Assembly (NCBI GenBank): GCA_965660165.1
Contig: CBFHYU010000009.1
Span: forward strand, 4,637 to 68,636
Direction of reading: 5' to 3'
Length of the DNA stretch: 64,000 bases
Origin: WTJO01 sp965660165
Lineage (GTDB): Bacteria; Pseudomonadota; Alphaproteobacteria; Puniceispirillales; Puniceispirillaceae
The translations under genes were made by a program, and so were the position numbers. The notes below the pieces were generated by a model. It saw only the letters and a program-made list of their open reading frames with translations, was not told where the DNA came from and ran no database searches. Positions 26,702-35,711 of the stretch are shown one piece after another; within the stretch, counting starts at the first letter, position 1, and the number at the start of each line of letters is the position of its first letter.

Positions 26702-27648
26702 GTCATCCGTGCCCGATAATGCGCGATCATCTCTGCAAGCACAGATACTGCGATTTCAGCAGGCGTTCTAGCGCCAATATCCAGCCCTGCTGGCGCGTTA
26801 ATTTGGGCTATCTGCGTATCTGTGAAACCAGCTTCGGTAAGCCGTATTTTACGCGCCTGATGGGTCGTGCGGCTTCCCAAAGATGCGATATAGAAACTCT
26901 TTGACTGAAGCGCTATGTTCAAAGCCTCATCATCTATTTTTGGATCATGCGTCAAGGTTACTATGGCGGTATGACTATCCAGCGTGCTAGCTTTAAGTAC
27001 ATCTTGAGGCCAGTCAGCAATTACCTCAATCTGCGGAAAGCGAGCAGGGCTAGCAAAACGCTCGCGCGGGTCAATTACCAGCACATCAAACCCTGCTGAA
27101 TCTGCCATTGGCGCTAAATGCTGGCTGATATGGACAGCTCCGATAATGACCAGCCTAGGGCGCGGCAACACCGCCAAATGAAAGCAGTTAGCTTGCGCAT
27201 CAAACTGGCTAGCGTCTATGTCGTTACCTAATGTCATATGCTGGCTATCTAGCAGACAGTCACAATAGACAGGCTGTCTTAAGGATATAGCCTTTGCGGC
27301 ATGTACTAGTAATTCTTGCTGAATCGCTGCTTTTGAGCAGACCCAAACACTTATCTTGCCGCCGCAAGATAGCCCGACCTCCCACGCTGTTTCGTCTGCC
27401 ACGCCAAAATCAAGCCGTTCTGCGCCTTCTGAGACCATAAGCTGGCTGGCAGTCTCAATCACAGCGGCTTCAACGCATCCGCCCGACACCGAACCTTCGA
27501 TTAACCCGTCATCCCGAATAGCCATCAAACTACCTTGCTGGCGCGGTGATGATCCCCATGTCGCTATCACAATGGCAAGGGCAAAATTATGGTGTTCTGC
27601 CGCCCATTGCGCCAGCAGTAACATGATGCTGTCCTGATCAGATTTCAT
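26698..27648 (-). CDS. XdhC/CoxI-family molybdoenzyme maturation protein
   Basis: A 316-residue accessory protein that protects and delivers the sulfurated molybdenum cofactor to xanthine-dehydrogenase-type enzymes. The N-terminal XdhC domain shows ATWGSSPRQQGSLMAI and LSCGGKISVWV (CGG motif); the C-terminal Rossmann part shows ASLGSRTTHQARKIRL and GLDIGARTPAEIAVSVLAEM. It is translationally coupled to the molybdopterin-binding fusion, forming a two-gene maturation operon. Confidence 0.91.
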   Translation of the reverse strand: MKSDQDSIMLLLAQWAAEHHNFALAIVIATWGSSPRQQGSLMAIRDDGLIEGSVSGGCVEAAVIETASQLMVSEGAERLDFGVADETAWEVGLSCGGKISVWVCSKAAIQQELLVHAAKAISLRQPVYCDCLLDSQHMTLGNDIDASQFDAQANCFHLAVLPRPRLVIIGAVHISQHLAPMADSAGFDVLVIDPRERFASPARFPQIEVIADWPQDVLKASTLDSHTAIVTLTHDPKIDDEALNIALQSKSFYIASLGSRTTHQARKIRLTEAGFTDTQIAQINAPAGLDIGARTPAEIAVSVLAEMIAHYRARMT

Positions 27649-27842
27649 TGTTGATAGCCTGTCTGATTGCTACTTATGCCTGCCCATCAGGGGCAGTACC
27701 AAAATTGTGAGGTGTTTTGACAGACTAATCAAGTGTTATGGCCAGATGATGAACAGCAAGATGATTAACAGCTAGTCTTTTACAGCAATTTGTGATGAGA
27801 TATTTGGATAGGGAAAAAATACGTCAGAATTGAGGAATAGGG

Positions 27843-28352
27843 ATGATTAAGAACTGGGAAGAAGAGCTGTTTAGGCTGCTGAAAACACATAATATTTCCT
27901 ATCTGCCCTTTGTGCCTGATGCAGGCCATGCAACTGTGCTGTCATTGGCAGAAGATGATAACCAAATTACGCCAGTGGTGCTCACTACCGAAGAAGAAGG
28001 GGTAGCATTTTGCTGTGGGGCATGGCTTGGTGGGGCGCGATCGGTGTTGTTGATGCAAAGCAGTGGGGCTGGCAATTGTATCAATATGATGTCTTTGATC
28101 GCAAATTGTAATTTTCCGTTTGTGACGCTGGTAACAATGCGAGGCGATTTTGGTGAATTTAACTCATGGCAAGTGCCAATGGGGCAGGCTACACAAAGCT
28201 GTCTTGAGGCTATCGGGCTGAAGACTCACATTGTGGAAGAGGCAGACCAGCTGGTCAGAACGGTTGATGCGGCACTTTATTCTGCCTATTCCAGTGACCA
28301 GCGTATCGCTGTGCTGATGTCGCAAAAGCTGATTGGCAGGAAGGAGTGGTAG
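27843..28352 (+). CDS. TPP-dependent decarboxylase, alpha (PYR-domain) subunit
   Basis: A 169-residue protein equal to the N-terminal (PYR) domain of TPP enzymes. The glutamate that activates TPP lies in TTEEEGVAFCCGAWLGG, followed by LLMQSSGAGNCINMM. This split arrangement matches sulfopyruvate decarboxylase ComD or phosphonopyruvate decarboxylase alpha subunits. The partner subunit starts 4 bp after its stop. Given sulfur metabolism elsewhere in the window, sulfopyruvate is a plausible substrate but is not shown. Confidence 0.82.
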   Translation: MIKNWEEELFRLLKTHNISYLPFVPDAGHATVLSLAEDDNQITPVVLTTEEEGVAFCCGAWLGGARSVLLMQSSGAGNCINMMSLIANCNFPFVTLVTMRGDFGEFNSWQVPMGQATQSCLEAIGLKTHIVEEADQLVRTVDAALYSAYSSDQRIAVLMSQKLIGRKEW

Positions 28353-28356
28353 CACC

Positions 28357-28929
28357 ATGCTAAATAGACGGGATTTTGTATCTATAATCAGTAATCACTG
28401 TTCGGACAGCCTGTTTATCACAGGGCTAGGAAGTGCATCTTATGATTTGCATGCCGCAGGGGATAACGCCCGAAATTTCTATCTATGGGGCGCAATGGGC
28501 GGCGCTGCTATGACAGGGCTTGGGCTGGCAATGGCGCAGCCTGATAGGCGCGTGATTGTGCTAACAGGTGATGGCGAGCAACTTATGGGGATGGGGGCGC
28601 TAGCCACCATCGGCGCATGCAAGCCACATAATCTGGCGATCATCATGCTGGATAATGGCCAGTTTGGCGAAACTGGACAACAGCAAAGCCATACCTCAAA
28701 AGGTATTGATTTGGTGGCAGTCGCATCAGCCTGCGGCATTAGTAACACGCTTGGCGTATCTGATGATGCAGGGGTGTCTCGTCTGCTGGCTGAGCTTGAT
28801 AATCAGACTGGCTGTCTGTTTGCCGCGATTTCTATCAACACAGATGCGGTTGAAAGAAGCCTGCCAATTCTGGACGGGGTAGAGCTGAAAAACAGATTTC
28901 GGCGTGAGTTAAATCTCAGCCCGCTATAA
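28357..28929 (+). CDS. TPP-dependent decarboxylase, beta (PP-domain) subunit
   Basis: A 190-residue partner carrying the diphosphate/magnesium-binding domain. The TPP motif begins LTGDGEQLMGMGAL and ends LDNGQFG. The start at 28357 is chosen because AAGGAG lies 12-17 bp upstream and the longer frame overlaps the alpha gene. Together with the alpha gene it forms a ComDE-like heteromeric 2-oxoacid decarboxylase. The epimerase gene follows by 19 bp. Confidence 0.83.
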   Translation: MLNRRDFVSIISNHCSDSLFITGLGSASYDLHAAGDNARNFYLWGAMGGAAMTGLGLAMAQPDRRVIVLTGDGEQLMGMGALATIGACKPHNLAIIMLDNGQFGETGQQQSHTSKGIDLVAVASACGISNTLGVSDDAGVSRLLAELDNQTGCLFAAISINTDAVERSLPILDGVELKNRFRRELNLSPL

Positions 28930-28948
28930 CAAGCTGTGGAGAAAGAAT

Positions 28949-29830
28949 ATGTCAAAACGGATATTTTTTACAGGCGCTAGCGGTAAGGCAGGCAGGCATG
29001 TTGCCGCCTATCTGGCGGCGCAAGGGCATCGGGTGCTAAATGCAGATATGTCAGAATATGCCCAGCCTGGTGTGGATTATCTAAAGGTTGATGTCACAGA
29101 TGCAGGTCAAGTATTTTCGGCTATGTCAGCCCATAGTAACCGAGATGAGCTTCGGGGCGGGCAATGGCCTGCTGGATATGATGCGATTGTGCATTTTGCG
29201 GCTATTCCGCGAATCTTGCAAAGCTCGGATATTGAGACCTATCGTGTGAATGTGATGGGGACATATCATGTGCTAGAAGCAGCAGTGAAGCTAAATATCA
29301 AAAAGATAATCTTTGCGTCATCAGAAACAGTCTATGGGTTATGTTTTTCGCATGGCAAGCCAGCGCCGCTTAGCCTGCCTGTCTCAGAAGAAGATGCAAC
29401 ACGGCCTATGGATAGCTATGCCATGTCAAAAGTTGTCAATGAAGAAACAGCCAAAGCATTTCAGCGCCGCACCGGATTTGATATTTATGGGCTTCGGATT
29501 GGTAATGTGATCGAGCCTGATGAATATCATCTATTTAAGGGGTTTTGCGAAAACCCTGAGGTCAGGCTGTATAATGCATTTAACTATATTGATGCACGAG
29601 ATTTGGGGCAGGCGGTCGATTTATGCCTACATAAAGACGGGCTTGGCTATGATGTATTTAATGTATCAAATGATGGCAATTCTGTTGATCTGTCATCTGA
29701 CCAGATCATCTCGCAATTTTATCGTGATGTGCCGCTTAAAACGCAAATAGCGCCAGATGAATGTCTGTTTTCAAATAAAAAGCTGAAAGATATGCTAGGC
29801 TTTGCGCCCCAATTCAACTGGAAGCCCTAA
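28949..29830 (+). CDS. NAD-dependent epimerase/dehydratase (extended SDR)
   Basis: A 293-residue extended SDR. It has the Rossmann motif FFTGASGKAGRHVAAYL, the strand VDVTDAG, catalytic Ser region FASSETVYG and the Tyr/Lys pair in SYAMSKVVNEE. It resembles UDP-sugar epimerases and uronate dehydrogenases; the substrate is uncertain. It follows the TPP decarboxylase pair closely and is probably in that operon. Its stop overlaps by 4 bp the stop of the convergent hydroxylase gene. Confidence 0.85.
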   Translation: MSKRIFFTGASGKAGRHVAAYLAAQGHRVLNADMSEYAQPGVDYLKVDVTDAGQVFSAMSAHSNRDELRGGQWPAGYDAIVHFAAIPRILQSSDIETYRVNVMGTYHVLEAAVKLNIKKIIFASSETVYGLCFSHGKPAPLSLPVSEEDATRPMDSYAMSKVVNEETAKAFQRRTGFDIYGLRIGNVIEPDEYHLFKGFCENPEVRLYNAFNYIDARDLGQAVDLCLHKDGLGYDVFNVSNDGNSVDLSSDQIISQFYRDVPLKTQIAPDECLFSNKKLKDMLGFAPQFNWKP

Positions 29831-31299
29831 GGCTGTTGAAACAGCCAATGGGGAAATAATCTGTTAATGCTATCAGGCTGATGGGCGATCATGCCAATAT
29901 ATCTGTCTGGACGTACCCATATCGCAAATGCGTTATGCTGATCCAGAAATTGCGCTATCGTCTTGTCGTCCTGAGGGGTGATGCACATAGCAAGAGGCGC
30001 AAGATTATCAAGCGGTTCTACACAGAGTATGAGATGTTTTAGTGCTACAATATCATCCATTGGGTAGGCGTTCTGGCCTATCATTAGCTGTGGGCATGGC
30101 CTGCCAATTGCACGACATTCCTGAAGCTGATTTTTGGCAAATAAAGCGCTATTGCCAAGTTTCGGGGCAAGCGGTTTAAGCTGTTTATGTCCATCTGATT
30201 GTGGGTCTGCCATCTTCAGGGCAGTATGTCTGTCCATCGAATTGATCAGCCCACCAAGATGTTTGGCTGTCTCAATATAGGCTCTGGCGTGTGGTTTCCG
30301 CTCTTGCTCATAGCTATCTAATATTGTCTTGTCTGTGGCGCCAGACAGAACTGCATCTAGCTTCCATGCTAGATTGGCAGCATCACGAATGCCCATACAC
30401 ATGCCTTGCCCCATAAAAGGCGGGGTCAAATGGGCAGCATCGCCGACTAAAAAGAAATTCCCTTGCCGCCAGTTATCTGCAATTTGCGAGCGAAAGGTAT
30501 AGACTTGCCTACGTTCTAGCTCTGCGTCTTGCGGGTCAATCCATTTCGATAATAGCGCCCATATGTTGGCGGGCTGGCATATTATCTTGTGATCTTCATC
30601 TGGTTTTAGGGCAAATTCCCATCTGCGTCTTAATCCAGGATTTCGGCAATAGGTCATCGGGCGATCTGGATAGCAGAATTGAATCGTGTGATCGCCTAAT
30701 TCAGGGCGCGGCTGTCTCAGCAATAAATCAATTACCAGCCAGTCTTCTGCAAATCCCAAATCCTCCATCTTTACTCCCATATGCTGGCGGACAAAGGAAT
30801 TTGCGCCATCACATCCAATAACAAATGTTGATCTAAAGCGGTGAGAGGTTCCATCTTTACGGCATATGCCAGATATCACATTATGGTCTGGCTGCTGTTC
30901 TATTGAGGTTGCTATTAGGTTGGTAACAATGCGTGCGCTCTGCTGGCGGCCTAGCATATTGCGCAATAATGCTTCCAAATCTGGCTGGTGAAGCCGATAG
31001 CTTGCATGCCAGCCATGATCTGTAATGTGCTGTGGTCTTGGCCAGTCAAGCAATAGCCTGTCATGCTCATCAATAAACCGCATGCCAGGATTGATATGAA
31101 TTTTCTCAGATAGCGCATCTGCAATGCCAATGCTCTGGAATATGCGCATCACCTCATCATCAAAATGAACCGCACGTGGCAATGGATATAGCTCTTTTTC
31201 CTTATCAATCACCAGAACAGAATGACCCTGTAGTGCCAGTAAATTCGCCAACACAGCCCCGCTTGGGCCATATCCAATAATAGCAACATCAAACTGCAT
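29827..31299 (-). CDS. FAD-dependent aromatic hydroxylase, MhpA/PheA-like
   Basis: A 490-residue class A flavoprotein monooxygenase. It shows the FAD dinucleotide fold IIGYGPSGAVLANLLALQGH, the DG motif VIGCDGANSFVRQHMG, and the second FAD motif FLVGDAAHLTPPFMGQGMCMGIRDAANLAWKL. The layout fits 3-(3-hydroxyphenyl)propionate hydroxylases, which add a hydroxyl to a phenol ring. It follows the extradiol dioxygenase by 3 bp, so the pair would hydroxylate and then open an aromatic ring. Confidence 0.87.
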   Translation of the reverse strand: MQFDVAIIGYGPSGAVLANLLALQGHSVLVIDKEKELYPLPRAVHFDDEVMRIFQSIGIADALSEKIHINPGMRFIDEHDRLLLDWPRPQHITDHGWHASYRLHQPDLEALLRNMLGRQQSARIVTNLIATSIEQQPDHNVISGICRKDGTSHRFRSTFVIGCDGANSFVRQHMGVKMEDLGFAEDWLVIDLLLRQPRPELGDHTIQFCYPDRPMTYCRNPGLRRRWEFALKPDEDHKIICQPANIWALLSKWIDPQDAELERRQVYTFRSQIADNWRQGNFFLVGDAAHLTPPFMGQGMCMGIRDAANLAWKLDAVLSGATDKTILDSYEQERKPHARAYIETAKHLGGLINSMDRHTALKMADPQSDGHKQLKPLAPKLGNSALFAKNQLQECRAIGRPCPQLMIGQNAYPMDDIVALKHLILCVEPLDNLAPLAMCITPQDDKTIAQFLDQHNAFAIWVRPDRYIGMIAHQPDSINRLFPHWLFQQP

Positions 31300-31302
31300 G
31301 GA

Positions 31303-32271
31303 TCAGCTATCCGAAAGCTGATGATAGAGCCATGGGCAATTGGCAACATGCGGGGCGCGATGGCCTTTAGCAGCAGTTTCCATCCGCATTGTTCTGAAAT
31401 CCTGTCTTTGTTCGGGCGGCATATGAAGCCGCTCGTGCCCCCAGAAGCTTGGCCCCAGCACTGTTTCATGTGGCTGCCAGCTATCAGGATTGATGATCCG
31501 CCCACCCCAGCCACTTTCAACAAAAAAGCCAGATGGGGTATGCGCATAATAGCTGGTCATATAATCATTGGTATGGCGGCCTAATGTATAGGCAATTTCT
31601 GCCATGCCTGAAAGCGATAGATCATACCCCTGACCAACATCATCTAGATTGTCATATTCCACCATGAAATGATGAAATCCTTGCTTGCCAGATCCAACAA
31701 TCGCAAAGCTATGGTGCCTGCCATTCACATGAAAAAAATATAAAGGTATCGGGCTTAGCCCGAAATCACTTAGCTGAAAGCCTAGAATATCTGAATAAAA
31801 GCTCAGCATAGCCTGTGGTTCTGTAACATGAAGCACAGCATGACCCATCCCAAAAGGCCCTGTTTTGAAACCGCTAATTGGCCTGCCAGGAATAAAAGGG
31901 TCTGTGACTTTTACAGGGTTCCAGACGATCTCAACGCGGTATCCAGCAGGGTCAGTACAGCAAATCATTTCAGACACAAATCGCCTTGCACATAGCTCTT
32001 TGCTACCTGCCTTCACAGCATATCCCGCCGCTTCAAGCTTGCCAGCTAAGATGTCTAAATCGGATTTATCAGAAACTTCCCAGCCAATATAGGCTAGGGT
32101 ATCACCCGCCTCATCTGTGATCATAAGGCGCTGTGCCTGCTCATCCATTCGGAACGCCATATTTCTGCCGCCCCTATCTAGCAGTTGCATGCCCAAAATG
32201 GTTTGTCCGAACTGGCGCCAGTCTTCGGTTTTATCAGAGCTGATACCAATATAGCTTAATGCACTGATCAT
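31303..32271 (-). CDS. Type I extradiol ring-cleavage dioxygenase
   Basis: A 322-residue two-domain vicinal-oxygen-chelate protein. The metal ligands are visible as His in MGHAVLHVTEP, His in GFHHFMVEYDNLDDVG and Glu in GFFVESGWGG, the usual 2-His-1-Glu iron site of BphC-like catechol dioxygenases. It opens catechol rings next to the hydroxyl pair. AAGGA precedes the ATG. It is the first gene of a two-gene operon with the FAD hydroxylase; a matching hydratase lies far away at 49394-50182. Confidence 0.88.
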   Translation of the reverse strand: MISALSYIGISSDKTEDWRQFGQTILGMQLLDRGGRNMAFRMDEQAQRLMITDEAGDTLAYIGWEVSDKSDLDILAGKLEAAGYAVKAGSKELCARRFVSEMICCTDPAGYRVEIVWNPVKVTDPFIPGRPISGFKTGPFGMGHAVLHVTEPQAMLSFYSDILGFQLSDFGLSPIPLYFFHVNGRHHSFAIVGSGKQGFHHFMVEYDNLDDVGQGYDLSLSGMAEIAYTLGRHTNDYMTSYYAHTPSGFFVESGWGGRIINPDSWQPHETVLGPSFWGHERLHMPPEQRQDFRTMRMETAAKGHRAPHVANCPWLYHQLSDS

Positions 32272-32356
32272 CTATGACGTCCTTACCGTTCGGCTAGCCT
32301 ACTAATTTTTCCTGCATCAAGCAATGCAAATGAACTATCGGCTAGCTTAGGTACGG

Positions 32357-32788
32357 CTAAGGCGTTAACAGAAATAACAGCTCATTACGATTTGATGTAA
32401 TATCTTCGATTGTCAGCGCGTCCATCTCTGCCATGAAATTATTCATCGCACCCATCAATGCCTTGTTCAGCTTGCAGTCATGGATAAGTGGGCATGTATT
32501 AGTTTCGCTGTTGAAACATTCAACTAGATTAAGCGTATCTTCTGTATGTCTGATAACAGCCCCAACGCTAATGTCACTAGCAGGTCTGGCTAGCCTAAAG
32601 CCGCCATTGCGACCACGAACATTTTGGATAAAGCCCCATTGCCCTAGCTGGTGAATACATTTTACCAGATGGGCTTTTGAAATATTAAACGCATCTGCTA
32701 CTTCTTGACACTGGCAAAGCCTGTCAGAATGAAGATTGGCAAACATCAACGTCCTAAGTGCATAATTTGAATATTGTGTTAATTTCAT
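32357..32788 (-). CDS. Rrf2-family regulator, NsrR-like
   Basis: A 143-residue Rrf2 regulator with an N-terminal winged helix (MKLTQYSNYALRTLMF, SKAHLVKCIHQLGQWGF, GRNGGFRLARP). Cysteines at 91, 99 and 105 match the C-X7-C-X5-C iron-sulfur cluster spacing of nitric-oxide-sensing NsrR. It is divergent from an MBL persulfide-dioxygenase-like gene across a ~115-bp AT-rich gap, so control of that gene in response to NO or sulfur stress is likely but inferred. Confidence 0.88.
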   Translation of the reverse strand: MKLTQYSNYALRTLMFANLHSDRLCQCQEVADAFNISKAHLVKCIHQLGQWGFIQNVRGRNGGFRLARPASDISVGAVIRHTEDTLNLVECFNSETNTCPLIHDCKLNKALMGAMNNFMAEMDALTIEDITSNRNELLFLLTP

Positions 32789-32902
32789 TATCTGCTTTCA
32801 TGTAAACCTATATTTTTTATATAAGTATATTCTTGACCTGTAAAGGTGGGTAATTTATAAAAATGCTAGGGTAGAAGTAGCGATAAAATGAATAGGTGTG
32901 TT

Positions 32903-33781
32903 ATGAGCGTTGTTCAAAAGGCGGATGTCAGACATTATTATGACCAAGACACAAATACCATCAGCTATCTTGTGAGTGACCCGCAAACACATCACTGCGC
33001 GGTGATTGATTCTGTATTGAATTTTGACTATGCAGCTGGAAAAATTTCTTATCAGCAGGCAGACCAGATTATCGCTGATATCAATGCATCTGGCCTGACA
33101 GTGCAATGGCTGATTGAAACGCATGTTCATGCAGATCATCTCTCAGCTGCGCCGTATATCCAGCAAAAAGTTGGTGGTGAAATTATGATTTCAAAAGAAA
33201 TCACGGCTGTTCAGGATATTTTTGGCAAAGTATTTAACGCAGGCACAGAATTTGAGCGTGATGGTAGCCAGTTTGACAGGCTACTAAGCGATGGCGATGA
33301 CTATATGATTGGCAATATCCCTGCCAAAGCTATTCATACACCAGGTCATACGCCTGCATGTATGGCGCATGTAATTGGCGATGCTATTTTTGTGGGAGAC
33401 ACCTTGTTCATGCCAGATGGCGGCACAGCAAGAGCAGATTTTCCAGGGGGTGATGCGCGCACGCTATATCGTTCTATCCACAAAATTCTTGCTCTTCCTG
33501 AGACCTATCGGATGTTTATCTGCCATGATTACCAGCCTGGTGGCCGTGAATTTGCCTTCCAGACAAGTGTGAAAGAACAGCGTGAATCAAATATCCATAT
33601 TGCCGATAATGTAAGCGAAGATGCATTTGTTGCTATGCGTGAAGCCAGAGATGCAACGCTGAATATGCCGAAACTTATCATGCCGTCAATTCAGGTAAAT
33701 ATGCGCGCTGGCCATATGCCAAAGGCTGAAGAAAATGGCGACACCTACCTTAAAGTGCCTCTAACGGGCATTCGTGACTAG
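32903..33781 (+). CDS. MBL-fold persulfide-dioxygenase-like hydrolase (ETHE1/Blh type)
   Basis: A 292-residue metallo-beta-lactamase-fold protein with ETHVHADHLSAAPYIQ as metal motif, HTPGHTPACMAHVIGD and FVGDTLFMPDGGTARADFPGGDARTLY, then ICHDYQPGGREF. This is the ETHE1/BigR-linked Blh pattern; such proteins oxidise glutathione persulfide to sulfite. The start at 32903 has AGG six bases upstream; 32888 is an alternative. It is cytoplasmic and divergent from the NsrR-like gene. It would supply sulfide detoxification alongside the periplasmic Sox system. Confidence 0.86.
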   Translation: MSVVQKADVRHYYDQDTNTISYLVSDPQTHHCAVIDSVLNFDYAAGKISYQQADQIIADINASGLTVQWLIETHVHADHLSAAPYIQQKVGGEIMISKEITAVQDIFGKVFNAGTEFERDGSQFDRLLSDGDDYMIGNIPAKAIHTPGHTPACMAHVIGDAIFVGDTLFMPDGGTARADFPGGDARTLYRSIHKILALPETYRMFICHDYQPGGREFAFQTSVKEQRESNIHIADNVSEDAFVAMREARDATLNMPKLIMPSIQVNMRAGHMPKAEENGDTYLKVPLTGIRD

Positions 33782-33920
33782 CCATATCTGGCTGACATAT
33801 CCATTCGCACTATCTCGGCTTTATGTACAGGCGCGGTTGTGATGTGATTCAGTAATGGCGTATCATCATATCATAGCAGGGCATGGCTGTTTGTAATCAT
33901 ATTAATATGCGCAGGAATAA

Positions 33921-34796
33921 ATGGCACAAACAGCAACAATAAACGCGATAATATTGATGATAGCCAGCATGTTTGCCTTCACGCTGGTTGATAGCATGGT
34001 CAAGCTATTATCGTTTCATATGCCAGTTGGGCAGGTGCTATTGATATTTGGGGCAGGCACGGCAATCTGTTTTGCTATTCTGGCGATCCGCCAGCGCCAG
34101 CGCTTCTTCTCACCATTATATCTTCATCATGGGCTTGTGATTAGATGTGTTGGCGAGATAGTGGGGGGAAGCTGTCTTGTGATTGCACTTGCCAATACCA
34201 GCCTGTCAGCTGTCACTGCCCTTATCCAGTTTGTGCCGCTATTGCTAACGGCTATGGCGATGATATTTTTGGGCGAGCGGCGCAATCTGCCTAGAATACT
34301 GGCTGTCTTAACAGGCTTTGTCGGTACGCTGATTATTATCAGACCGACCGCTGATACAGTTGATATCTATTTGCTGGCTGGATTTTTTGCGGCTGTTGGG
34401 CTGTCTTTGCGCGATCTATCTGTGCGTCTTGTCCCGCCAGACATGCCCATAGCTGTACTATCTTTTTATGGCTCTGTTGCTGTGGCTTTTTGTGGTCTGG
34501 TGATGATGTGGATAGGCGGCGGCGGTGTAGCGTTTGGCGGGGTGGCGTTGGTCTATGCAAGTGTGATGGTATTGTTTGCAGCTGCAGGGCTATGGGGCAT
34601 AGCGCTATCTATCCGTCTTGCCGATATATCAGCAATTAGCCCGTTCAGATATTCACGTATTATCTTTGGTATTGTGATAGGTGCAACGATATTCTCAGAA
34701 CAGATAGATAGCGCTATCCTTGCAGGCTCAGCCCTGATTTTGGGGGCTGGATTATATAGCTGGTATTCAGAACGAACATCAGGCAAGCCAAGCTAG
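33921..34796 (+). CDS. DMT-superfamily transporter (EamA domains)
   Basis: A 291-residue inner-membrane protein with about ten hydrophobic helices in two EamA halves. The halves begin around ILMIASMFAFTLVDSMVK and LLAGFFAAVGLSLRDLSVR. It would export or exchange a small metabolite; substrate unknown. Its last 18 bp overlap the convergent AEC transporter gene. Confidence 0.87.
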   Translation: MAQTATINAIILMIASMFAFTLVDSMVKLLSFHMPVGQVLLIFGAGTAICFAILAIRQRQRFFSPLYLHHGLVIRCVGEIVGGSCLVIALANTSLSAVTALIQFVPLLLTAMAMIFLGERRNLPRILAVLTGFVGTLIIIRPTADTVDIYLLAGFFAAVGLSLRDLSVRLVPPDMPIAVLSFYGSVAVAFCGLVMMWIGGGGVAFGGVALVYASVMVLFAAAGLWGIALSIRLADISAISPFRYSRIIFGIVIGATIFSEQIDSAILAGSALILGAGLYSWYSERTSGKPS

Positions 34797-35681
34797 CGAG
34801 AATAGCGACAAAATAGAGGTATAGATAATCACAGGCGCGATATTGTCTGTTCGGACGCCATGTAACACGGCAAGCGAAAAGGCCATTGCCCCCGAAGGGC
34901 CTGCCGCATTTAACAGCAATAGCTGGCTCCAATTATCTGGCTGGCTACCAAAACCAAGCACCAACAACACAATCACAGGCAATGCGCATAATTTAATTGC
35001 AGATACGATCCCAATCACACCTGACGGTATCAGGCTATGAGATGACAATATCACCCCCAATGCAAGCAAGGTCACTGGCGCAGCCGCCCTACCAGCAAAA
35101 TCTAGGGCTGTCAGCACGGCAGAGGGGGCCCGCATCTCTAGAATGCTTGACGCTACCCCAAGCAAAATCACTATCAGCACAGGGTTTTTTGCCAGTCGCC
35201 GTAAGGTGTGCGAGATAGAGGCTGAATTATCTTTCAGCAAATCTGTTGTAATGATGAAAAAGGCAAAGATGATGGTGGCATCCCAAATTACGATAGCGGT
35301 GATAGGGATATTGGCTTCTGTGCCATAAATCAGCTGTGATATTGGCATCACATAGAGCAATGCATTGACAAAAATAGTTGCCATTGCCAGCAACCATGCC
35401 TCAATTTTCTCGCATTTCAATATCCAAAAGCAGATGAAAAAGGTAACTGAGAAAACGATCAATTCGCTCAGCCCATAGAGCAAAATAGCATCAAAATGGA
35501 ACTGTTTGAAATCAGCCCTGTTAACCAGCGCAAAAATCAAGGCAGGTTGCATTACCACAAAGGCAATACGGTTTAGAGTAGAGGCTTCTGAGATGCTAAC
35601 AAGCTGGCCTCTGCCAAGAAAAAATCCAAGCGCAAGCACTGAGAATACAGGCAGAATATCCTGAAATAACACATCTAGCAT
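34779..35681 (-). CDS. AEC-family transporter (auxin efflux carrier type)
   Basis: A 300-residue membrane protein with about ten helices. It shows the family start FQDILPVFSVLALGFFLGR and the C-terminal PSGAMAFSLAVLHGV with a conserved Pro-Ser-Gly. Bacterial members move organic acids such as malate. It is convergent with the DMT transporter, the ends overlapping by 18 bp, which is common in this compact genome. Confidence 0.88.
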   Translation of the reverse strand: MLDVLFQDILPVFSVLALGFFLGRGQLVSISEASTLNRIAFVVMQPALIFALVNRADFKQFHFDAILLYGLSELIVFSVTFFICFWILKCEKIEAWLLAMATIFVNALLYVMPISQLIYGTEANIPITAIVIWDATIIFAFFIITTDLLKDNSASISHTLRRLAKNPVLIVILLGVASSILEMRAPSAVLTALDFAGRAAAPVTLLALGVILSSHSLIPSGVIGIVSAIKLCALPVIVLLVLGFGSQPDNWSQLLLLNAAGPSGAMAFSLAVLHGVRTDNIAPVIIYTSILSLFSLAWLA

Positions 35682-35711
35682 TGGCTATGTCTCGCGCTTG
35701 GGGGTTGCTCG

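Noticed and set aside
33782..33920. The intergenic AT-rich palindrome ATATTAATAT before the DMT gene as an operator.
   Set aside because: It is short and of low complexity, so it is expected by chance in AT-rich spacers.
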